From Ruegeria arenilitoris (GTDB taxonomy: Bacteria; Pseudomonadota; Alphaproteobacteria; Rhodobacterales; Rhodobacteraceae), in contig NZ_WPZQ01000002.1 in assembly GCF_013030265.1 (NCBI RefSeq), positions 1 to 64,000 of the forward strand: 64,000 bases of DNA, given 5' to 3'. Below, piece after piece: positions 1-7,044 of this stretch (the first letter of the stretch is position 1; each line of letters opens with the position of its first letter). The position numbers were made by a program, and so were the translations under genes. The notes beneath the pieces were generated by a model that ran no database searches, had not been told where the DNA came from, and saw only the letters and a list, made by a program, of their open reading frames with translations.

Positions 1-478
1 TCTTTGCGCTCACACCATCGCCGTTGCAAGCACTGTGGAAGGAATAAAGAATGCATTCACCTTCTATAGTGAACGGTAAGCGCTACATGTAACCCCTGAT
101 TGAGGTCTTTAGTAAGCGCTGAATCTGGCCGCACGGTGACATTCTAAATGTTTCGAAAACAGAGTCTTGTGGTGGCGCTAGACGCCCAAGTTTTTGGACA
201 TCGCCGCTTATCTAGTGGAAGAGGATGACTGGCCGCTTTTGCAGTCAAAACAGTGACCTAGTTTTAAAGGCAAAGACTATCGTTGTAGAGACAGCAGCAG
301 GGGCTGCATATCAGCCCATGTAGCATCCATCGCTGGTCAGGCTGTTCTGTATCAACTAGCTTGGCTGCCACGTTCTAAAAGCTGGGGAACTCTATACCAA
401 TTGAAATGAGTTTGTGTGGGGGTATCTGGTAATCGAATGGGGTTAGACGATCGCTAAACGAAGCGGCAGAGGCCACAG
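1..478. other. Stretch without a recognised gene
   Basis: No open reading frame of convincing length or composition is seen on either strand, and no tRNA or terminator is recognised. It lies downstream of the histidine kinase gene, which is read on the minus strand. The base composition appears more AT-rich than in the neighbouring genes, so it may hold decayed sequence, but nothing specific can be named. Confidence 0.5.
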
Positions 479-1879
479 CTACCCGTTTCGGGGTGCTAAA
501 CTGCTTTCCTTCAGGCAAACCGAAACAGTCAACCCGCCTTCTTTCCCTTCAGACAGCTCCAAAATCGCTCCGTGATGATCGGCAATCGCTTTCACGAGCG
601 CCAATCCCAGACCATTTCCTTGCCTCGAACGAGATCCATCCAATGTGAACAATGGCTGTAGAACATTCACCCGATCTCTCGCAGGAATACCCGGTCCTGT
701 GTCTGCAATAGTCAACCTGTTGCCGTCGGTTTGGATTGAAACCAGAGCGCCATCGCCTGCGTATCTTATTGAATTCTCGATAAGGTTTGACCCGAGTTGC
801 AGCAACAACTGGCGGTCGCCGGTCACGGTTCTGCAATTTCCAAGGTTCAGCGTCAGGGATTGCCCCGCTTCTTCCACACTGTCTGTGTAGAGATCATATA
901 GCTGCTGCGCTATCGCATTGAGGTCTATCGGCGACATATGTGATTGGTCGGTACCTGCCGACAATCGCGATATGCGCAGGATGGCATCGAACGTACGCAT
1001 GACTTTATCAGCCTTTGCAATCGCTTTTTCCTGCTCCGGGCCGTCCTCAATGTTGTCCAGTGCGAGGTGCAGTTCACTTAGAGGCGTCCGAAGCTCATGT
1101 GCCACATTGCGGGAAAAATCTCTCATCTGTTGGACAGAAGTTTCCAACCGGGTCGCGGCGGTATCAAAGCCGTGCATCAGGTCGTCCATGTCATCTCGTG
1201 ATGACTGAGGTTGGATCCGATGGCCTAGATTGCCAATTGCTATTTGCTCGAATGCGCTTTGGACTTTGTTGATACGTCGCTGCTGAACAAGCCCGAGAAA
1301 CACCCCAACAACCAGCGTCGCCATCACAGTGGCAATGGTGATCGGCCACATAATCTGGGGCAACAGATCCAATGCATCCTCGATTTCATGAATGGGTGTG
1401 AACACCGCCAATCGATCCGGGCCTATGTCCGTGACCAGAACTCTCCACAGATCCGGATCATCTTCCCACTCATGATAGGCATCGTGATCTTCGAAGTTGT
1501 CAGAATCGACGGGTGCGAACCGACGATCGTGAAACAGTTCGGCCCGGGTTAGATTTTGAAATCCCAGTGTCTCAAAGACGACGCTTCTGACGGGGCCAAA
1601 ATTCTCACCCAGGGCAGACAGATACCCAAAGGATACTCCGGAATGTGCAGTAATCAGATTGTTGAATATTGAATCGCCCGGTCCGGATGCCGTTGCCGCA
1701 CTCTCGAACCTCTGCGCATTCAAAGCCAGATCATCATCAATCGCATCAAAGACCTGGCGCGTAAGCTCGAACCGTAAAATGCTGCCTGCGATCAGGATGA
1801 TCGCAAGGAACACCGCCGCAAGAAGCAGGGTGTTTCGCAGCGCACTCATGCGCAGGAGCTTTCTAAGCACCGAATACAT
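479..1879 (-). CDS. Two-component sensor histidine kinase
   Basis: Membrane sensor kinase of 466 residues. It should autophosphorylate on a histidine and pass the phosphate to the regulator encoded just upstream. An N-terminal membrane segment (about residues 17-37) and a second one (about 175-197) enclose a periplasmic sensor region with several acidic and His residues. A HAMP-like linker follows, then the H-box VAHELRTPLSELH, the N-box NLIENSIRYAG, the G1 box ADTGPGIP and the G2 box GNGLGLALVKA. All catalytic elements appear intact. The chosen start overlaps the regulator gene by 17 nt. An internal Met at 1849 would leave a short gap instead and is equally plausible. The signal is unknown. 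The PepSY partner gene and acidic periplasmic loop would fit sensing of cations or cationic stress, which is inference. Confidence 0.93.
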   Translation of the reverse strand: MYSVLRKLLRMSALRNTLLLAAVFLAIILIAGSILRFELTRQVFDAIDDDLALNAQRFESAATASGPGDSIFNNLITAHSGVSFGYLSALGENFGPVRSVVFETLGFQNLTRAELFHDRRFAPVDSDNFEDHDAYHEWEDDPDLWRVLVTDIGPDRLAVFTPIHEIEDALDLLPQIMWPITIATVMATLVVGVFLGLVQQRRINKVQSAFEQIAIGNLGHRIQPQSSRDDMDDLMHGFDTAATRLETSVQQMRDFSRNVAHELRTPLSELHLALDNIEDGPEQEKAIAKADKVMRTFDAILRISRLSAGTDQSHMSPIDLNAIAQQLYDLYTDSVEEAGQSLTLNLGNCRTVTGDRQLLLQLGSNLIENSIRYAGDGALVSIQTDGNRLTIADTGPGIPARDRVNVLQPLFTLDGSRSRQGNGLGLALVKAIADHHGAILELSEGKEGGLTVSVCLKESSLAPRNG

Positions 1880-2540
1880 AGCCTGCCCCGCGAACCGTTC
1901 TGAGCAACGCCGTATTGAAGGGCTTGTCTATCTTGTTGCGCAGTCGACTTACGTTTGTGTTCACAACATTTGTTTCAGGGTCAAAGTTGATATCCCAAAC
2001 CTTCTCCAAAAGCATGGAGCGCGTTAAAACCCGGCCTCTGTTACGCATAAAGACCTCGAGCAACCGGATTTCCTTGGCATGAAGCTCGATGATCTGATCA
2101 CCTCGGCGGCAGGTCCGCGCGAGCAGGTCCAGTTCAAGGTCTTCGTATTTCAGCGTGGTTTCTTCGTTCGCCTGTATGGCCTGGGACCGGCGGCAAATCG
2201 CGACTATCCGTGCTGTTAGCTCGCTGATTGCAAATGGTTTTGCAAGATAGTCGTCGGCACCAGCTTCTAGCCCTTCAACGCGATCGGTCACCTCGTTCAA
2301 TGCCGTAAGCATCAGCACCGGTGTTGTGTTCTTGGCAGCACGCAATGCTTTGAGAACCGACAATCCGTCAAGTTCTGGAACCATCCGGTCAAGGATAAGC
2401 ACGTCATAACTACGAGTTGTCGCCGCGAAAAGGGCATCAGGCCCGTTTTCGAAGCAATCCACGGAATGCCCGGCCTCTCCGAGGCCTTTCTCAACCCGCT
2501 GAGTAATTTCCAAATTGTCTTCGAGTAGTAGCAGTTTCAC
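1863..2540 (-). CDS. OmpR-family response regulator
   Basis: DNA-binding response regulator of 225 residues with a receiver domain followed by a winged helix. The receiver shows the acidic pocket in LLLLEDN, the phospho-acceptor Asp in LILDRMVPELDG and the conserved Lys in LAKPF. The C-terminal half has the OmpR/PhoB wing ending in RTVRGAGYVF. It is the cognate partner of the kinase immediately downstream, which it overlaps. The start is unclear. GTG at 2540 gives the usual MKLLLLED opening. A TTG at 2555 adds five residues. A consensus Shine-Dalgarno lies 28-49 nt upstream of these starts, inside a hairpin (separate entry). Confidence 0.93.
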   Translation of the reverse strand: MKLLLLEDNLEITQRVEKGLGEAGHSVDCFENGPDALFAATTRSYDVLILDRMVPELDGLSVLKALRAAKNTTPVLMLTALNEVTDRVEGLEAGADDYLAKPFAISELTARIVAICRRSQAIQANEETTLKYEDLELDLLARTCRRGDQIIELHAKEIRLLEVFMRNRGRVLTRSMLLEKVWDINFDPETNVVNTNVSRLRNKIDKPFNTALLRTVRGAGYVFGA

Positions 2541-2562
2541 CCTGATCGCACCCAAAACTAAG

Positions 2563-2592
2563 TTCAGGAGGCAATGTATATCACCTCCTGAA
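2563..2592 (-). promoter_or_regulatory. Hairpin sequestering a consensus ribosome-binding site
   Basis: Read on the minus strand, TTCAGGAGG pairs with CCTCCTGAA (9 bp, 12-nt loop) between the PepSY stop and the response regulator start. The 5' arm contains AGGAGGTGAT, a near-perfect match to the 16S 3' tail, yet no ATG, GTG or TTG in the regulator frame follows at normal spacing. ATA is the codon in that frame. The structure could limit translation of the regulator or attenuate transcription. No clean U-tract follows. Confidence 0.5.
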
Positions 2593-2603
2593 AAGTTTAG
2601 AAC

Positions 2604-3017
2604 TTAATGATCATCATCGTGGTCATCATGTTCGAAGTCATGATCATCACCATCATCATCGTCGTCATGATCCAGTTCCTCCAGCATCGCGTGCAGTGCT
2701 TCGGGTGAGGCTGCTGAGATCGTATTGTTAGCGAGCACTTCGCCGGATACGCCGTCGATCTGAAGCTTCGTGTGAGTTGTGTTGCTCTCGAGTTCGGCAA
2801 CGTAGACAGGGCTATTGCCGTAGTGATCCACTTCAAGCGCCACCAGATTACCTTCTGCAGCACTGGTTGCGATTTCCATTGCCTTGGCAAACGGAACAGA
2901 GGGCGAGATCACTTGTTCTGTCCCGGCTGGTTCGGCCGAAACGAACGTGGATAGCGCCAGAAGAGACAGGCCAGATGCAGCGGCAATCGTCATTTTCATT
3001 ACGATAGAGGAGTTCAT
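2604..3017 (-). CDS. PepSY-domain periplasmic protein with acidic His/Asp tail
   Basis: Secreted protein of 137 residues. A signal peptide (about residues 1-28, cleavage after FVSA) is followed by a PepSY-type region with EVDHYGNSPVYVAEL and LQIDGVSGEVL. The last 25 or so residues are almost only Asp, His and Glu, which suggests metal or cation binding. A good Shine-Dalgarno (AAGGAAA) precedes the ATG. It is first in a gene set with the response regulator and kinase. PepSY proteins are often partners or targets of such two-component systems, so a role in sensing is plausible but inferred. Confidence 0.85.
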   Translation of the reverse strand: MNSSIVMKMTIAAASGLSLLALSTFVSAEPAGTEQVISPSVPFAKAMEIATSAAEGNLVALEVDHYGNSPVYVAELESNTTHTKLQIDGVSGEVLANNTISAASPEALHAMLEELDHDDDDDGDDHDFEHDDHDDDH

Positions 3018-3231
3018 GGTGTTTCCTTTTTGTCAGCGAGGTTCTCGGCTCGCATGACAGAAAATAGGCACCCGAAGTTTCATGCAGATTCGTTCTGGAA
3101 TACGTCTGTGTTATCTTTTGGTTGTTTGCGGCAGCTCTGCGCTCGGGGCTTTTCTGCGTGGCAGGGTTCCTGATACCTGCATCTGCAGACTCGCGTTAGG
3201 ACTCCGCCAAACTCAGGTTACGATGAACAAT

Positions 3232-4812
3232 TCAGCCAGATGTTCCGATGGTCAAAGTGTCCCAATCCAGTCCGAACTTCTGCAGGTACTTTCGTAATCG
3301 ATCCGCATCATTCTGAGTTTTGCGCTTTTGTCGTGACACCGCAAACAGCATCCGGCCCGCGGCACTGATGCTGGGCGCGTTCTGACAGGTGTGTATGACC
3401 TTGGCCAATTGCACCATGTCAAAGGGGTCGATATCGCCGGCGGCTTCGCCAAGTACCTTCCGCACCAACGAGAAATCGGTGTCCGTGGCAGCAGCAAACC
3501 AGCCGGTTTGCAGGTTCAGGATCTCATCCTCGACCATAGCCCGGGTGATCCGTCCGCGGGGTGCAAGGGTGCACAGGCGTTTAACCGATCCGCTAAAGTC
3601 CCTAAAATTGCCGGGCCACAAAGTGGCGGGGTTATTTGCGAATTTCAGATAGGCATCATGCGCATCTGCGTTAAAGCCAACCCGCGTGCCGAGGGCGCGT
3701 TCTGACCGGGCGAGTTCGAACATCAGATTGGCTTCGATATCTTCACGGCGCGCGCGCAGGGCAGGGAGCCTGAAGTGCCACATGTTCAGCCGCGCCAGCA
3801 GGTCCTGACGAAACTGTCCGGCAGCGGCCAGCATATGCAAATCGCGATTGGCGCCAGCAATGATCTGGAACCGGCTAGTGATTTCGTGGTCCGAACCCAG
3901 GGGGTAGAAGCGCCCGGTTTCAATGGCATGCAGCAGGACGGACTGTTCGTTCCAGCCCAACTCGTCGATCTCATCCAGAAAAAGCACACCGCCATCCGCC
4001 TCTCGCAGCAATCCACCGCGTTCGGATCCGGCCTGCCCCAGATAACTGCGCCGCTGCCCGAACAGCGTCGCCTGTGCGTCGGGTCCGTTCAGTGTGGCAC
4101 AATTCACGTGAACCAGCCGCCCCTTGATACGGCGCCGATCAAGCTTGAGGTTGTAAATCCGTTCAGCGAGTTCCGTTTTTCCGGTACCGGTTTCGCCCAG
4201 CAACAGGATCGGCTCGTCCGAGTTGCTGGCGACCACTTCGATCCGATCGATAAGGGTATTGTACTGCCTGTTGCGCGTCTCGATTCCACCTTTCAACTGG
4301 TCACTGTATTCGCGCGATAGCTGATCGAACCGCTGCTGCAGCGCGTTGTAACGGCTGAGATCCAGATCAATGATATCGAATTTGGGTGTGTCATCGTCCG
4401 GTCCGGGCGGACCGGTCTGGATCAGTCGTGCGGGGATGTGGCGGCTTTCCGTCAGCAAAAACCAGCAGATCTGTGCCACGTGGGTGCCGGTGGTCAGGTG
4501 GACGTGATATTGCTCACGATCCTCGTCAAACCCATAGCTTCGGGCAAAGTCGAACAGTTTGCCATAGACCTCCTGAAAGTCCCATGGATCGGCCAGGTCC
4601 ATTTGCTGCAGCAGAACTTCGGTTTCAGGAGACAGCTCTGCGATCTCTTGTTTGACCTGATGAGCGAGGCGATTGAATTTCCGGTCATACAGAAGTTCAA
4701 GTCGGTCGACGTCAAAATGATCATGCGAGACGAGGCTGGGCGTCGGCTTCCAGCGCCGTTTCTTGCCCATATCCAGTTGGGTGCCGAGGAATCCGATGAT
4801 GACGTTCTTCAT
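3232..4812 (-). CDS. rtcR: RtcR-type AAA+ transcriptional regulator of RNA repair
   Basis: Regulator of 526 residues, recalled as closely similar to Escherichia coli RtcR (532 aa) along its length. The N-terminal about 180 residues match the CARF-like RtcR sensor domain (GFLGTQLD, TTGTHVAQICWFLLTE, PARLIQT). The AAA+ domain has Walker A GETGTGKT and Walker B GGVLFLDEID. The C-terminus ends in the RtcR-type NDADRLRKYLQKFGL segment. Where sigma-54 activators carry GAFTGA, this protein reads SYLGQA, an unusual change in the loop that contacts sigma-54. ATG at 4812 was chosen because it matches the E. coli N-terminus; ATG at 4821 is possible. It is divergent from rsr and presumably controls the rsr-RNA-rtcB operon. 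Confidence 0.93.
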   Translation of the reverse strand: MKNVIIGFLGTQLDMGKKRRWKPTPSLVSHDHFDVDRLELLYDRKFNRLAHQVKQEIAELSPETEVLLQQMDLADPWDFQEVYGKLFDFARSYGFDEDREQYHVHLTTGTHVAQICWFLLTESRHIPARLIQTGPPGPDDDTPKFDIIDLDLSRYNALQQRFDQLSREYSDQLKGGIETRNRQYNTLIDRIEVVASNSDEPILLLGETGTGKTELAERIYNLKLDRRRIKGRLVHVNCATLNGPDAQATLFGQRRSYLGQAGSERGGLLREADGGVLFLDEIDELGWNEQSVLLHAIETGRFYPLGSDHEITSRFQIIAGANRDLHMLAAAGQFRQDLLARLNMWHFRLPALRARREDIEANLMFELARSERALGTRVGFNADAHDAYLKFANNPATLWPGNFRDFSGSVKRLCTLAPRGRITRAMVEDEILNLQTGWFAAATDTDFSLVRKVLGEAAGDIDPFDMVQLAKVIHTCQNAPSISAAGRMLFAVSRQKRKTQNDADRLRKYLQKFGLDWDTLTIGTSG

Positions 4813-4897
4813 TGCTATCATTTTCTATAAGAAGCGATAATTCTGGATATTAAAACAACAATCCATAAAGCTCAAATTTGTAATTAATCCATTAAAA

Positions 4898-4909
4898 ACA
4901 AAGCTTTGT
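4898..4909. promoter_or_regulatory. 12-bp perfect palindrome upstream of the rsr promoter
   Basis: ACAAAGCTTTGT is a perfect inverted repeat in the very AT-rich rtcR-rsr intergenic region. It ends 7 nt before the TTGG of the candidate -24 element. It could be a binding site for RtcR or another regulator, but a single short palindrome in AT-rich DNA is weak evidence. Confidence 0.3.
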
Positions 4910-4916
4910 GTCTGTA

Positions 4917-4934
4917 TTGGATTTTTCTCTGCAC
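4917..4934 (+). promoter_or_regulatory. Candidate sigma-54 (-24/-12) promoter of rsr
   Basis: TTGG-ATTTTTCTCT-GCAC has the GG and GC dinucleotides with exactly 10 nt between them, as required for sigma-54. The GG is at 4919-4920 and the GC at 4931-4932. Transcription would start near 4944, giving a leader of about 40 nt before the rsr ATG at 4984. The -24 element is less than perfect (GGAT instead of GGCA). The link to sigma-54 rests on the neighbouring RtcR-type gene. Confidence 0.55.
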
Positions 4935-4983
4935 AATGCCCGCGCCATGGCAAAACCTCCTCATACATAACGAGGACAAGAAA

Positions 4984-6540
4984 ATGGCGAACAAATCCGT
5001 GTTTGCATCGATCAAGGGCCGGTTGCTGCCAAAGGCAACTGCAAATAACGCGCATGGCGCACCGGCCTATGCTTATTCCGATGCCCATGCTCTGGCACAG
5101 GTCGCCGTAACCGGCACCTTCGGGGGCATGTTCTATCAAACGCCGCAGGAAGAGCTGGAATACGTTCTGGATGTGGCCGAGGTCGTTGAGCCGAGGTTTC
5201 TTGCGCAGACGGCGATCTATGCCCGTCAATCCGGGTACATGAAGGATATGCCTGCCGTGTTGCTGGCTGTGCTGGCTCGGCGTGATCCGGTTCTGTTTCG
5301 CGCGGCGTTTGGTCGGGTGGTGGATAACGGCAAGATGCTGCGCACTTTTGTGCAGGTCATCCGGTCAGGTCAGACGGGGCGTAAGTCTCTGGGGTCAGCG
5401 CCGAAAGCGATGGTGCAGAACTGGTTGAACACCGCGTCTGACCGGGCGCTGCTGAACGCCAATATCGGGAGTGACCCGTCACTGGCGGACGTGATCAAGA
5501 TGGTGCACCCGAAACCGGCCTCGGCCGAACGGGAGGCGCTGTTTGCCTGGATCGTCGGGCGGCCGTGCAATCTGGCGCGGCTGCCACAGGCCTTGCAGGA
5601 CTGGATCGCGTTCCGGGAAACCGGCAAAGGTCCGATGCCGGATGTTCCGTTTCAGATGCTGACGCCGCTGAATCTGACGCCACAGCACTGGGCGCAGATC
5701 GCACGCAAAGGCTCGTGGCAAATGGTGCGGCAGAACCTGAACACGTTTCAGCGTCACGGCGTTTTCGATGTGGCAAAGAACGTGGATCACGTCGCCTCAT
5801 TGCTGCGAGACCCGCAAGCCATCGCCAAGGCACGTGCTTTTCCGTACCAGTTGATGGTGGCGGCGCAAAACGTGACCGGTGATATGCCGCGCGAGATCGT
5901 GGATGCGCTGCACGATGCGATGGAAATCGCGGTGCAGAATGTGCCCAAGGTTTCGGGACAGGTTGTCGTGTGCCCGGACGTTTCGGGTTCGATGACATGG
6001 GCCGTAACCGGGTATCGTGCCGGGGCAACCTCTGCCGTGCGCCACGTGGATGTGGCGGCACTGGTAGCGGCGTCCTTCCAGCGCGTGAACCGCGGATCTC
6101 AGGTGCTGCCGTTCGACTTCGATGTGCGCAATGTACGTCTGCAGCCGCGCGACACGATCCTGACCAATGCCGAGCGTTTGGCCGCTCTGGCCGGTGGTGG
6201 GACAAACTGTTCCGCACCGCTGAAGTGGCTGAACGAGCGTGGTCGCGCGCCGGATCTGGTGGTGTTCGTGTCCGACAACCAATCCTGGGTTGATGCCCGG
6301 GGCGGCGGGCAGGGGACCGCGATGTTGACCGAGTGGGAAGTGATCAAACGTCGCAACCCGAAGGCCAAACTGGTCTGCATCGACATCGCCCCATACGGGA
6401 CCACACAGGCACAGACACGGTCCGACGTGTTGAACGTGGGTGGGTTCTCGGATGCGGTCTTTGACCAGATCGCTGCCTTTACCACCGGTCGAACCGGCCC
6501 CGATCACTGGGTCGGCGAGATCGAAAAGATCGAACTATGA
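4984..6540 (+). CDS. rsr: TROVE-domain Ro60-like RNA-binding protein (Rsr)
   Basis: Bacterial orthologue of the Ro60 autoantigen, 518 residues from ATG 4984 (preceded by GAGGA). In this family a HEAT-repeat ring (TROVE, about residues 20-330) binds Y RNAs on its outside and threads misfolded RNA ends. The C-terminal von Willebrand A fold has a complete metal-ion site: DVSGS (about residue 340), the Thr in GGTNCS, and the Asp in VFVSDNQSW. It partners RNA-quality-control nucleases in bacteria where it has been studied. The four structured RNAs begin 5 nt after its stop codon and rtcB follows, so protein, RNA ligands and ligase are probably one transcript. A weak hairpin (4958-4976) could cover its ribosome-binding site. 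Confidence 0.93.
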   Translation: MANKSVFASIKGRLLPKATANNAHGAPAYAYSDAHALAQVAVTGTFGGMFYQTPQEELEYVLDVAEVVEPRFLAQTAIYARQSGYMKDMPAVLLAVLARRDPVLFRAAFGRVVDNGKMLRTFVQVIRSGQTGRKSLGSAPKAMVQNWLNTASDRALLNANIGSDPSLADVIKMVHPKPASAEREALFAWIVGRPCNLARLPQALQDWIAFRETGKGPMPDVPFQMLTPLNLTPQHWAQIARKGSWQMVRQNLNTFQRHGVFDVAKNVDHVASLLRDPQAIAKARAFPYQLMVAAQNVTGDMPREIVDALHDAMEIAVQNVPKVSGQVVVCPDVSGSMTWAVTGYRAGATSAVRHVDVAALVAASFQRVNRGSQVLPFDFDVRNVRLQPRDTILTNAERLAALAGGGTNCSAPLKWLNERGRAPDLVVFVSDNQSWVDARGGGQGTAMLTEWEVIKRRNPKAKLVCIDIAPYGTTQAQTRSDVLNVGGFSDAVFDQIAAFTTGRTGPDHWVGEIEKIEL

Positions 6541-6544
6541 AAAC

Positions 6545-6621
6545 GGGTCAGGCGGAATGCCTGTGGGACTACAGCCTTGAACTCTGTCAGATGTCTCACA
6601 AATCACTTGTCCGCCTGACCC
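6545..6621 (+). ncRNA. Y RNA-like ncRNA, copy 1 (short type)
   Basis: A 77-nt structured element starting 5 nt after the rsr stop. Terminal stem of 12 perfect pairs: GGGTCAGGCGGA (6545-6556) with TCCGCCTGACCC (6610-6621). Next comes the strand ATGCC (6557-6561) facing AATCACTTG (6601-6609). The upper helix pairs TGTGGGAC (6562-6569) with GTCTCACA (6593-6600) and includes one G.U pair. A small ACAG/CTGT hairpin (6571-6574 with 6584-6587) lies at the top. Stem, ATGCC and helix recur in three further copies with compensatory changes. The module fits the Ro-binding end of Y RNAs. There is no tRNA-like insert. Confidence 0.8.
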
Positions 6622-6631
6622 GACAGATAAT

Positions 6632-6758
6632 TCCCGGCGAATGCCGATGGGCCTTCAGGGTCTGCCAATTTGGGTTCACGCCCCAACGTTGCTCCTTGCG
6701 GCGAGCTCAGTGGAGAGAGCGGGTAGAGAGATTTGCTCATCAGGATTTGTCGCCGGGA
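6632..6758 (+). ncRNA. Y RNA-like ncRNA, copy 2, with permuted tRNA-like domain
   Basis: A 127-nt element with terminal stem TCCCGGCGA (6632-6640) with TCGCCGGGA (6750-6758), strand ATGCC (6641-6645), and upper helix GATGGGC (6646-6652) with GCTCATC (6735-6741). The 5' core GGCGAATG fits the Ro-binding motif known from bacterial Y RNAs. Inside is a four-way junction: a closing stem (6661-6666 with 6722-6727); a T arm with 5 bp and a 7-nt loop TTCACGC (6670-6686); a directly abutting 6-bp acceptor-like hairpin closed by TCCTT (6687-6703); and a D arm GCTC-AGTGGAGA-GAGC (6705-6720). This is a tRNA opened at the anticodon stem and sealed at the acceptor end, as known for YrlA. Confidence 0.85.
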
Positions 6759-6768
6759 CCTGACAACA

Positions 6769-6853
6769 TCAGGCAGAATGCCGGTGGGACTACATCGCTG
6801 TTTACGATCCGCGCCCGTAAAGGGCGCTGTCTCACCAACTCTTGTCTGCCTGA
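6769..6853 (+). ncRNA. Y RNA-like ncRNA, copy 3 (short type)
   Basis: An 85-nt element. Terminal stem TCAGGCAGA (6769-6777) with TCTGCCTGA (6845-6853). Invariant ATGCC (6778-6782) faces AACTCTTG (6837-6844). Upper helix GGTGGGAC (6783-6790) with GTCTCACC (6829-6836), with the G.U pair in the same place as in the other copies. A GC-rich hairpin, GCGCCC-GTAAA-GGGCGC (6811-6827), forms the head. Compared with copy 1, the first upper pair changes from T-A to G-C and one stem pair from G-C to A-T, so base changes preserve pairing. It lacks a tRNA-like insert. Confidence 0.78.
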
Positions 6854-6871
6854 CCCGAAACGAAAGGAAAA

Positions 6872-7024
6872 CCCCGGCGAATGCCGAAGGAACTACATGG
6901 CGCAACAGGGACAGGCCGAGCGGGTTCAACTCCCCTCCGTGCCGGCGCCCAGACGGCAAACGTATCTGCCCATTCAGATGCGGGGCGGGCCTCCCAATTG
7001 TTTCTTCACTTTTTGTCGCCGGGG
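6872..7024 (+). ncRNA. Y RNA-like ncRNA, copy 4, with T-arm-containing domain
   Basis: A 153-nt element, the longest copy. Terminal stem CCCCGGCGA (6872-6880) with TCGCCGGGG (7016-7024). ATGCC (6881-6885) faces ACTTTTTG (7008-7015). Upper helix GAAGGAAC (6886-6893) with GTTTCTTC (7000-7007), again with the conserved G.U pair. An inner stem AGGCC/GGCCT (6913-6917 with 6988-6992) closes a junction. Its arms are a T-like arm GGG-TTCAACT-CCC (6922-6934; the loop fits the TTCRANY rule), a hairpin near 6940-6958 and an 8-bp hairpin (6961-6982) where copy 2 has its D arm. The last arm lacks the D-loop GG, so the tRNA mimicry is looser. Confidence 0.75.
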
Positions 7025-7044
7025 CCTGAGATTGAGATAGAGCA

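Noticed and set aside
4906..4983. Upstream extension of rsr
   Set aside because: The extension would overlap the candidate promoter and lacks a ribosome-binding site; ATG 4984 follows GAGGA.
5495..6217. Long minus-strand frames inside rsr (and similar ones inside ileS, ftsH and fhs)
   Set aside because: They are shadows of GC-rich real genes, with Arg/Pro/His-rich composition and no family resemblance.
6537..7040. Open reading frame of 167 codons over the RNA array
   Set aside because: It overlaps the rsr stop, crosses all four structured elements, has low-complexity Arg/Cys-rich content and no family resemblance. The pairing pattern explains the region better.
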